Assembly: GCF_015832195.1 (NCBI RefSeq)
Contig: NC_052026.1
Coordinates: forward strand, 17,889,013 to 17,953,012
From: Motacilla alba alba
Taxonomy: Eukaryota; Chordata; Aves; Passeriformes; Motacillidae
DNA: 64,000 nucleotides
Reading direction: 5' to 3'
The notes under the pieces were generated by a model, which was not told the DNA's origin, did not search any database, and was given only the letters and a program-made list of their open reading frames with translations. Shown piece by piece: positions 1 through 11,500 of this stretch. Numbering within the stretch: position 1 is the first letter of the stretch; every line of letters starts with the position of its first letter. A program made the translations under genes and the position numbers.

Positions 1-3000
1 TGCAGCTAATATCTTGAAGATATAAAGGGGATGTTATTGATGAAATGATTTGTTCCAAGTGCTGTAGAATCTCCTGGAGTGCAGCTGGATGTTACACTGC
101 TGTAATCACATTGGAGGGATTAAGTTAGAAACCGATTCCAGTTTTGTTGTGACTGGAAACACCAGCGGCTGACAATCAGCAGGATTTGGGATTTGCTCTA
201 AGGAAGGTGTTTAACATGAGTATTTTTCTGAAGAGAATTAATGTTGGGAGGCAGGGATTCAATACAGGGAACTTGATTCCTTGCAGCATGTCAGACTGAA
301 CATGGAAATTGGTGCCAGAGGCTCAAGAGTGAGCTAGAAATGCTGTTCCAGCTTTAATAGTCTCATCCATTCAATGTTCCTTACTTGTATTGTAGAAAAA
401 AAATTTCACAAAATGCTGCACTTTTAAGAATATTCTCATCTGCAGAGTATTTGTGTAATTTTAAAATTTTAAACTTGGAGAGTCAAGATGCAGCTCTTTT
501 TTTATTCTCTCTTCAGTCGTACAGGAAGCATTTCACAACTACAGTTTTAACTGATTCTTTGCTTATTTTTAAGAATTTAGTTGTATGGGTTTTTTTGTAG
601 TCCCAAGAGTATGACAGTATTTTGCATTCAATGCCCAAACTTTGTTGCAAAATCTCGATAGGTGCAAATAAGGCAGATAAATTAAATATGAAGTACTAGA
701 ACACCCATGTCACCAGCAGCTTCATGAGAAAAGATGCCATTTTAGAATTGCATAAAGTATGTTTAATTTTGCAGTTTTTTCTTTAATTAATGTGCTTGTT
801 GTTGTTAGTGTCAGTATCTGAAGGGAAAAATTTTAGTTCTATTCTGTCTAAAACGCCCTAATTTTCAGGTTTATTCAAGCATTGTTAGTTTTATTTTCAT
901 CCTTGGTCTCGTACATGTGACGTCTGCAAGAAGACATTCACATTTGAAAACTCCAGAAGTTCACAACTTGTGTATGTTGAAACCAGTGTTTAAAAAGCAG
1001 GGTGGAGAGCAGCCCTTGTTAATAATTCTCTCTTTGAAGTGATTGGTTATGGAACCTCAGTATGGAAGATACTGGATGGAAAATACATAAATTCTTGATT
1101 GTGCAGCGTAAGCAAAGCATTTATTATGTTGGTGTGTGTTTGCTCACGTTAGTTAAATCATGGGGAGTTTAGTGTGGTTTTTATCACTGTCCATCTCTGG
1201 TAAACGGTCACATTGGGTTACTGCTGAGAATTGCAGGATGGCATGGATCCATCAGTACGGTTTGGGTTTGGAGGTGTTCATCCATGCCAGAGGAGAAGTT
1301 TGGTAGCCTTGATGAAGAAGTGGAAAGGGAGCAGAGGTAGAGAGAGCTGCGCTGTGTATCATCCCCTCTCTGCGAGAATTGCACAGAGCCCCATTGTTCC
1401 CGCGCACCCCTGCCTCCCCCCAGAGGAGGTTTTCATTTCCCGTCTGGTTTTTTATACAGTTGCGAGTGGAAGGTCACTGGGATCTGTTTGATACTGTTCT
1501 GATACTGCTTTCAAGGTGTGACAAAAATGAAACTGCCCAGGCTGAGGCGTCCTAAGGGACCCTTGAGCGCACTCAGTGCAGGGTCAGTGGTGGCTCTGCA
1601 GAGTTCAGTCATCCAGGGAGAGGGAGCAGTGAAATACCTGCTCCCAAAAACGCCAGAGATTCCTTCCCAGGAGCCAGGACAGACAGACAGCTGTAAAAGA
1701 GGGTTTGAAAGGAGAGGGAGGGCAGATGGGACTGAATTAAGCCTCTTAGGGATTAGGTATCTTTAAAAGTAAGTCTGGAGGATATCATTACAGTTGGAAA
1801 TTTTCAGAACTTTCTCCCAGTGTTCTCATTATGTTTTCTTCCACGTTCAGTCGTGGGATGAGACTGGAACTCCTGAGCTTTATGCATCTGCTCCTGTGAG
1901 TGAGCACTGACATTGACTGCTGTTTAACGTGATTTTCAAGCAGCTGCATTTTTGTCTGAGGCTATAAATGAAAATCAGTTTTTGAAATCAATAACTGAAT
2001 GTTAAACAGTGTTAGAGAAATATATATAATATTTTTTTTGTCTTAAAATTTGTGTAGAGCTATTAATTAAATCTCAGGATTTCACAGGTAATGTTTGTTA
2101 ATATTTTGGGTTTGTATGTGCCAGATTTTGTGTTAGTGATGGGGATAGGCTGTTGCTGCCTGGCCAGGTGAGCTCTGTGCTCACGTGCAGTGCCCGACCT
2201 TCACTCAGGGCTGTGCAGTTGGTGCAGGTGAAAGGCTGTTGCTGCCTTTCCCAGCAGTGATGGAGCAGCACAAGCAGCTTATCTCCAGCACAGCACAATC
2301 TCTCACCTGCGCCAGGGCTGACCCTGAGCTGGCTGTGTCTGACTCCCACTGTTCCATGGAGCTTGTCAAGTCTGTCTGTTATCCCCGAGCGGGACCTTGA
2401 GGTGCTGTGACATACAGGACCAGAGATGGGGACAGCGTGGGCCAGGTTAGCTGGGCATTAAAGGCATCAGTCTGATGCACTTGTAAGGAGTGTGTGTTTC
2501 TTACACGCTTGAAAATATTAAAATTGGAAGTGAAACCATCTGAAATGAGTTTGGCCAAGCTTTAACACGTGCTGATGTATCTGGCATGTGTTAAAATGTT
2601 ATTTATAGGGTGGGGGAGAAATTAATGCTGCTTGTGAGTAGCTGATGTAAGTAATTTAATTAAATCTTTCATGTTCCAAGCATTAGATTTTATTTGTCAG
2701 TTTGGAAAGAAGGCAACTTTGAGAATTTTGAGGTTAGGGGGAGTAATTTTGAAGGTGCAAGCCAGTAGGACCCCAAAAGCTCATGCTGGTAATGAGGTTA
2801 TTCTTGTAAGTGTGTGCTACTTTTTATAAGATCTTAGTCTAAGCTCTTGCTTAAAATTTCTTATTACTTGGGCATTTTGGGTGCTGTAAAACCTTCAAAA
2901 TTTGAATTAATGGTACAGGGTAAGTACTGCAGCAATGCTGATGCTGTTTGAGAACTAAACAAGTGTTCTCTTTCACAGGTAAGTTGTGTAGTGCCAGGTA

Positions 3001-5506
3001 CACGGATGGATGGATGGATGGATGGATGGATGGATGGATGGATGGACGGACGGACAGCAGGCAGGGAGTTACAGTAGCTTTCAGATTACTTAAAATACAT
3101 TTTCCCCCTCTGAATCCTGTCTTTTTTTGGTAGGGGTTGTTGTACTTGCTGAGGGATGTGATATCATGGTTCTTTTTCACTCGAGTGCGCAGTTGTGTCT
3201 CGGAAAGGGTAGAAAATCCTGTCCAGCTTGCAGAAGTTATTTCTGGAGGGTGAGGCTGACTGGAGGCAGAGGAGGTTGGTTAAACTGGGCAGGTTTAATG
3301 TCATTATCCATGGCCTTAAGTTTATTTGGAAACATTCTTTCTCTCAGTTATCATGCAGGGATCTTTCAACTGGTGACTTAATGCTGGTGTGAAGCATTGG
3401 TAAATAAAAACAAATCAGATCAAGTTCTGTTTATTTCAAGGCCAGGTGGGATGGGTTTTTTGAGCTTTAGTCTGACCAGGATGAGATGTTGGCAAATATT
3501 TAAAGTCGTGTTTTAAATTCCACAGGAATAGTTGCATAGACACAAATTCCTGTATCTGAATACACCATTAAACCAATTAATTAATATAGTATTAATGATC
3601 ACTTTGTTCAACTTTTGTCTTGTATTTCCTCATTAAAAAAAGCTCAGAAAGAAGTACCAGGCCTGTGATACTTTGCTCTAAAATGCTGGGTAATTGAAAT
3701 GACTGTATTATATTATTAGATGGGGAAATTAGGGTTGGATTTATATAACTTTTAATAGACTACCCTGGAGATGATTGTTTTGTTCTGTGGCATCAAAAAT
3801 ACCTCCTAAAACATCATTTTAGTGATGAGTCAGCAAGTGCTTTTCTCCAGCTAGTTTTTGGAATATGATAAGTTCTAGTTCATATGTTGCTGAATAAAAA
3901 TGCCTTGGTTATACTGAAAGCACAAAGCAAGCCCGAGTCCTGTGCCAGGAGCTGTGAAGCCACTCAGGTACAACTGAAGGATCTGTTGGGTTTGGGTGTT
4001 GGATTCTCCCTTGGTGGGCAGCAGTTGGCTGAGGGAAGAGCTTTTGGAGCATTAAATGTTTAACTGTGTTTCACCCTTTGAATCACAGATGTTCCGGTTT
4101 GTTTTGACTGTTTGAGTTGTTTGTAGTCTGAACCAGATTGCATTACCAGTTTTTTGAAAAACCTGAAGGCCAGTAAAATGGGCACACTCTGCCACACGTG
4201 AAAGTGGTGCGTGTATAAATCACTTTTTGTGTAAGAAAACGATGGTTTGTAATTGCTGTGGAATTTGGCTTTCAGTTAAGCTTTGAGATTTATGAATGTA
4301 GATGGCTGTGAGTCATGTAAACAGCAAGTTCCACTGGAATAAACCACCTAAAGTCTGGAAAACAATCCTGAGATTGGGTTATTGTGCATGCAGTGTGGCA
4401 GCAGCCTGCACTTGAGAAGAGATGATTTCCCAGATTTTAGGAATTCTTTTCTCTGGCTCAGCTCCCACTCTGGTTTGTTGTGTCTCAATAGAGCCAAGCT
4501 AAGGATTTTCCACCAGCAAGACTCAACACTGCTGAAAAAGCTTTCCTGGTGGGAGGGTGGAGGAGAGCAGAGAATTGTCCAGAATGGCCCTGGGAGAGCA
4601 CAGAGATAAATGGGAGTGGGGGCTGTGATGTCCTGGGCCAGACTGACCTGCTTTTATGCCAGGAGTGGAGGTTTTCAGTCCTCTTTGTCTATTTTGTCAG
4701 TTTATGCAGCTCCTTGTTTAACTTCTTTCTGTCCTAATATCTCTGTCCTGAATGTTTGGGTTTTATTCGGTCAATTACAGCTGGAGTGGAAGTTTATAGA
4801 AACTTCCAGGTGCTGTGAAATGCCGACAGCTCAGGCCTTTTTATTGGGGATCTTTTGTTTTCTGTAAATTAAATTTCTCATTTTAGTGTAATTTGCTTTG
4901 TGGTCTTGTTATGTACTTTTTTCAGAGAGTATCTAGATGGAAAATACCTGGAAAGCTGCAGGAAGATAATGTTGGGGACAGATGTTTTATCTTAGGTTTG
5001 TTACGGAGAGTTTCAGGCACAGGAATAACAGAATTGATGATTTTTGTGTATTTTCCTACACCTGAGCAGTTTCAGTTGTCTCAGGTACACTCAATCGTGT
5101 GTGACTCCTCATTTAGCAGAACTCTGGAGAAGCACTTCTTGGTTTTTTTCTCATTTGGCGAGGGGCGGGTTTAGAAGGCAAACCAGCCTTTTCCTGGGGC
5201 TTGTATCAACTGATGCAGCTGCACCCAAACCGTGGTTTTAAACTGGTCACAGCATGAGGAGCAGTTTGTGATCACCTCCAGTGGGAATTTGAAGGAAAGT
5301 GCTTTGCTTACACTTTCAGAGCCTAAAGTTCTTTGCTAAAGATGTAGGAAGGAACCAAGAGGGAGTTGGGATGCAGGGTAGAGTTTCTGACTCCCAGCAC
5401 ATGGGTCTTTTTGCATTCTAGTATCCTGATGGATTTTAATATGAATTTATTAATTGTATTGAATATAAATAGTTCTTTAACAAAGATCCTTCTCTTTTAT
5501 TTTTAG
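1..5506 (+). other. USP10: USP10 intron 1, 3' part
   Basis: No coding exon is recognisable here. The stretch is AT-rich and contains a (GGAT)n microsatellite at 3004-3054. It ends with the acceptor TTTTATTTTTAG at 5506. Exon 1, encoding the first few residues, lies upstream of the window. Confidence 0.8.
3004..3054. repeat. (GGAT)n microsatellite
   Basis: About ten uninterrupted GGAT units are followed by diverged GGAC units. The tract lies in USP10 intron 1 and is a likely length polymorphism. Confidence 0.95.
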
Positions 5507-5575
5507 TATATTTTTGGGGAGTTCAGCCCTGATGAATTTAATCAGTTCTTTGTGACTCCACGATGCTCTGTTGAG
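5507..5575 (+). CDS. USP10: USP10 coding exon 2 (G3BP-binding motif)
   Basis: 23 codons, phase 0 at both ends, flanked by TTTTAG and GTAAGA. The reading is [15 protein letters not shown] then VTPRCSVE, which aligns with the human N-terminus. The human FGDF core that docks to the NTF2-like domain of G3BP1/2 reads FGEF here. The first seven residues come from the exon upstream of the window. Confidence 0.95.
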
Positions 5576-8500
5576 GTAAGATCTACTTTAAACTTGTTTT
5601 AGAAATAACATTTGAAAGCTCCATCTCTTTGTGTGAACTTGAAATACAACAATGCAAATATTTGTCATTCACTTGGCTTGCTAATTTACAAACTGAAAAT
5701 TTTATTCACTAGTCTTCTTTCCATGTATGGGGATATTAAATCATTTTTTAGACATAAATTAATAATTCCACTTTCTGCGTGTCATCTTTCAGAGCTGGAC
5801 TAGCTGACAGTAATGGTGGGATGTTGATGATGAATTTTCCAGCCCTGTACCTCAGTTTTGATTTTTTTTTTTTTTTTTTTTAAGGGGTGGATACTGAGAA
5901 CTTTCCCAGCAGTGTTCTTGGTTGTGAAGTGGGCTTCTAACTCTCGGGAGCCTCTTGAAGCACAGGGATTGTTAATATTTTCGGCCAGGTGGAGCACTGT
6001 TGACCCTCAGAGCTGTGCTCACAGAGAAGGCTGTGTGTGAGGTCTGAGAAATGCATTAATAATGAACTAATTAGTGACAGAGAGAGCCACAGAGTGGGAA
6101 CAGTTGTCTTTGTGTGTTGGAGTTCATTACATACTCACTTAGCATTGTAGCCTCTTATTCTCTGTAGTTCTTGGTAGACAATCATGAAACCATTTTCCTT
6201 TACAGGGAGGAGTTTTATCCCATTGTCCTCATCTCCAGACTTGAGAAATAATTTTCCTCTGGTTCTATTTCCATGTATTTCCTCCAGACATTTCCATTCA
6301 GACATTTCAGTCATGCTTCCATCCTGCCCTCTCAACATAAAGGAAACAAACACTCGAGCTGTAGATGGGGAAATCCTTTTGTCACAGTTTACAAACCATT
6401 GTTAATGTGACTTACTTTCCTGTAGCTTAATTTTCCAAGGGTAATTAGTGTAATAAACTGCTGAACAATGAAAGGGCACGCAGGGAATGGGGTGGGGTGG
6501 GGAGTGAGGGAAGTTCAGAAAGGAAAAAGAGCATTTGTGTTTTGGGGGAGAGCTGTGTTTCTGCTCTGGGAAGCAGAAGAGATCTTTAGGTAATTCCTGC
6601 TAGCTGTGATGGTCCTGCTGTTCTCCCACCATAATCGCAGTCACAGCAGTGGGACATTTTCATCCCATGTAGTGTCACCTGAAGTGCCCCCATCAGCTTT
6701 TTCAACACTTACTTTGGGGCTGATAAAAATGTCATATCTTGACTTGTGCAAAGCTGTTCTCAAAGTATGAACCTGCAGCACCCGCACCAGTGTGACTTCA
6801 TTTTCTCACTGTACCACTTACTGGTTAGCTGTCATATAAAGAGCTGTTAAACAGTGTTCCTTAAGTTTGTCCTTGATCTGGTTCACTTCAATGTTTTAAT
6901 TACCTGGATGATGAAATAAAAATGATGCTTATTAGTTTTACACTAATTGGTGTAAAAAATTGGTCTGAAAATGGCAGGGTGAAATTCAAGAAGGACGAGC
7001 CAGAGATGATGATGCTGCGGTGATGTTTGACACACATCGTGCTGGGGACAGTCCCCACGTGTGCTGCTGTCCCTCTGAGGTCCCTTAACCACAGACCCAA
7101 GGGGCGCTCTGGCAAGGGAGTTGTTAAAGCTAAAGAGAAATATAGGTTGGATATTAGGGAAAAGTTTTTTAATGAAAAAATGATAAAGCTCTGGAATGGC
7201 TGCCCAGGGAGGTGCTGGAGTCACCATCCCTGGGGGTGTTTAACACAGCCTGGATGTGGCACTGGGTGCCAGGGTTGAGTTGAGGTGTTGGGGCTGGGTT
7301 GGACTCGGATGATCTTGAAGGTCTCTTCCAACCTGGTGATTCTGTTGTCTAAAATGTCCCGTTTACATGTGGCATTTTTGACACGTGTTCTGTCTCGTAC
7401 CTGTTGGCTGGGATGTTTCACATGACCCAGTTGTGTGGAGCAAGGCGGCTTTGCAAAAGCACTGTTGATTAATCAGATATGTTTGGGACCAAGAGGCTGA
7501 CTACTTTTTTAAAATCTTATTATCTGAAGGTCTTTGCTTTGGATGAAAAGAAAAATTGCAAGGTGTATAATAAACTGTTATAGACATTTAATGTAATTTT
7601 TTTAGCTCTAAGTAAAATTGTATTGAACCTGTGTTCAAAATTTTTATGGAGCTTGACCCATCGATTCTCATTTTTGGCTTCAGAAGATGATATATTAAGA
7701 TGTGTTGAGGTTCATAAATGGATTTACAGCATGTGGTTTTTTTAATATACTTTTGCAGTGGAATTTCAGGACTATTTTTCTTGCTGTTTCTGATGCACTG
7801 GTGTCTGCAGTGCATTAAAAGGGTGATATGTGAGTATGTATAGCTGAGGGAATTGAAAACGTCAATAAAGAAGTTTTTTATTTGTTACACCATTGGAGTT
7901 ATTTAGAATAGCATGGTAAAGCTGCTCTGTCCCCTCAGTGTTGTGTCTCCCACGGCAGAACCAGTTCCATGTTCTCCAGGAGCTGCTGGAATGCAGTGTG
8001 CCCACGGCTGCCAGTGCTGCAGGCACTTTCAGCTGCTCAGGAGCTTTAGAGGCAGGTGAGGGGGGTTAGGAATTGCCCACCTGTGGTTACACCATGGCAA
8101 GGGCTCTGTCAGCCCTGGGTCCATAAAATGATGGCAGTGTTCATACAAGAGTTATTCACACTCTGTGCTGTGGGTGCTTCATGCTTAGGCTGATCAGTGT
8201 GTTCAAGAACCCACCTTAGCTGAAACGTTCCAAGGGCCACCCTGCAGCAGGTTGAGAGTCAAAAGGTTTAGGTGTGATTGTTGGCTGTGCAAAGGTTTGT
8301 TTCATCCTTTCCCAATTTGGTCTGTCTTCAGCTTTTGTCTAAAAAGAGGATATGTTCCTCCTCCTAAAATGAGTTGATGAAGAAAGATGCTGATGCTGGG
8401 AGGTGGATTGCTTGAGAGGTTGGTGAGCCTGTAGTGTGTAACCAAGATAATCTTTATCTCTCAGTACTTGTGGTAATCTGCAAGGACACCTGGAGCTGCA

Positions 8501-11500
8501 GTGTGGGATTTGATAAATATAGAAGCATGAGTTCAAGGCATCCTCTCCGAAAATCAAATCTCAATTATGATGTTATTTTAAAAGGATTTGGATGTTTCAT
8601 ATGAAACTGATATGAAATGTTCATAGATTTGCTTTGCCTTTAAATAAGTTTCATTTCTTTTTTGTACAGCTCCCCCCATACAATGAAACAGTTTCATGTG
8701 GTATTAAATCCACAGGTAAGTTTCATGATGGTAAGAAATCAAGATTTTTTTTTTTAAACTTCAAGTTTGTGACACTTTCCTGAGATTTACTGTAACCTCT
8801 CTTTAAATACAATTGTTACAGCTTGCTCAGCACCTACACAGGCATATATTAGGCAGGTTGGATTTTTAAACTTTACTGAATGCGAGGTTTTGAAAATCCT
8901 GCATTGAACTTTAGCTAATTACAGTGGGCATCTTATTCCTCCTTCCCTGTGCTGCCACACAGCCAGAGTCCTGTGGAAGCACTGCAGGATGTGGCTGTGA
9001 AGATGAGGGGGGCTGAAGAGCCATAGCATGAGTATTTTCTAACAGTTACAGCAAGACTGCTCTGCAAGCACTGCTCTGGTCTGTGCTCCCTTTGACTCTT
9101 GTTTCTGCCTGGCTTGGCTGTTTTTCTGGAGAATCCTGGTTCGGTATTTTTTTAATCTCTTGATGAAGGTGTGACTTGATTTAAGAATAGATTATAGAGT
9201 TCCCCTTTTAAAGCTGTAACACTCACAGGTCTCCTCTGCCTCAACCCATACCTCTTAAAACACAAGCTTACTTCAGAGTTGCAAGAAGTGGACAGGTAGG
9301 TGGGAGCTATCCTGGGATCCTTACTCTGAATAGTTTTAACCAAACTTCCACAGAATTTTAAGCAGCAGGTAAATCAGTTTTTGGTTTATTCCCTGAACCA
9401 GAGAGCAGGGAAGCTGAGACTTAGACAGATGTATACAAAAATGACTCCAGGTCTCCTTGGAAAATCGTGGAAGTATCTGACTGAACATTGCTCAAAAGTG
9501 CTCAAAAGAGGACCAAACTACACATAAGTGATTGAGAACCCCTGATCGTTGTGCTTACGGACTTTGGCCTTCCTTTTAAAGGTAAACAAGACAGGCAGTC
9601 AGAAAGAAGGACCACAGGTCTCATTTGAGAGCAGATAAGCAGCACTTCTGACAATTGAGGAGTTTTATTTAGTTTAGGACCCTGAGTAGTTCTAAATAGG
9701 AGTTGGAAAGGTTCTTTAAAAAGACCATATGGTGTGAATTGTCTGTTGGTGACAGGGGCATCCAGTCATATATTTCTTTGTCTAACTAGATTTAAGTTTT
9801 GTTCTTTCAGACTGAGATTTTAATGTTCACAAGCCATAAAGAAAGATGGTTTGTACAAATGTCTTTCAGATCATTCCTAGACCTTGAGAGAACCCCTCCC
9901 AGCCTTGAGATTAGGTAATGACAGCAAATTAGGTTTTGCTTGAAAAATGTCTTTAACAAACTTGCACTGTACTGTGCATGCACCTTATCACTGTGATGGC
10001 TGCATAGGACGCTGTGCAAACTAAACTGGAATGCTTGGTTATGCAGAATATTTATATTTATATATGATGACACACACCATGTTACCATTCCCCGTAGTCT
10101 TCATTTTTTTTCTGTACTTATTTTCAGTGTTTAACTTTATTACAGAATCAGAATATCTGTTAACACTTACCAGGAGTAATCAAATCATGGCTTGAGCTCT
10201 AATATGCAGAACTCTGTTCACACTAATTAGTACTGTGCATTCACAGATTCTGGGGTTGTACACAGACTGTCCTTGGAGCATCTGTTGGTGCTTGTTTCAA
10301 TATGTGTGCCATGTTGTTCATGGCACAGAGATCTGTTTCAGTCCATTCAGAAATAGAGCTGTGAACTAGATTGAAACAAAGATGCCCTGAAGCAAAGCGG
10401 AAAGTCAAAACAAATAAGAAAAAAAAATTACCTCTTATTTTTCTCAAATGAACTTGACACAATCTTACAGCAAATGAGCTTCTGCCAGTCATTCCACAGA
10501 GTAACTGTACAGTAGCTACTGGTATTTATTGTTCTCATCCTGCTGTAAGGTACAAAGATTAATTGCTCAGCTGTAACTTCCTAATTTGTGTGTTAAATGC
10601 TACAACATCAGTTCTGCTCTTGGCAAGGTTTCAGCCTGTGATGTTCTGTAAGGGACGTGTTCTGTTTTCTGCTCCCCACTAGCCCTGAGCGGGCTCTTGT
10701 GATTTGTTTAGTGTACAGTAAACTGATAAATTCACCAAAACTCGAAAAAAAGCTCCCTTAGATGATGTTTTTTGCCAGGTTAGCTCTGGGTCACACAAGT
10801 GCTGGGAGCTTGCTGGGGAGAGAGGAGCAGGACAGGGGTACAGAGGTGACAGCTTTTACCTTGGCCTCTGATAGACTTGACTCGCCCATGGAGGGGAACC
10901 ACATTCTTTGGTCTGAAGCAATTGCTATTTTCTTCAACTCAGATTTTGAAAAAGAAGTAGTCATTAATTATTTGAACTGGTAGGGATTTTGAAATGTGCC
11001 CAGTAATTCATTTGTTTCAAGGCTACAGGAATATTGGGTGTTTCCAGTTGTTGCCTGTGCTTTGTGCTGTTGTAACAAAGGGTAGAGGGAACCATAAACA
11101 GATGAACTAATGAGGAATGGTTTTATTGTGGATTTATATCCCTTAAAGCCCCCAAAACTTTGCATTTGCACTCAGATGAAGCAATTTGGAGCTGTGTGTG
11201 CACAGCCAGCTCAGGCTCTGTGGCACTGCCAGCCCCCGGAGCAGGACGTGCTGCCTGAGCTCTCCGTGTGCACACCAGGCACAGCTTCCCCCTCCCTGGC
11301 TCCAGGCTGCTGATTTTTAAAAAAGGAACTTCAGCCCTCTCTTCTGGGTGCTGATGGCTCGTCAGTGATTGCAGAAGTGGTTGGTGAACGGCAGACAAGG
11401 TGTCAAAAATGTTTTCTCACAAGGAGAGGGGGAAAAAATTAGAAATTTAGAAATTAGAAATTTGAAATTTGAAATTCACTCTCTTCCTAAGATCATTTAG

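Noticed and set aside
2851..3180. Frames encoding IHPSIHPS or DGWMDGWM repeats
   Set aside because: Translation of the (GGAT)n microsatellite; no gene. The same applies at 61758-62157.
6135..6353. 72-codon minus-strand frame that looks mildly protein-like
   Set aside because: Starts at a non-ATG codon, has no recognised family and lies in USP10 intron 2; no flanking splice sites convincing enough to call a nested gene.
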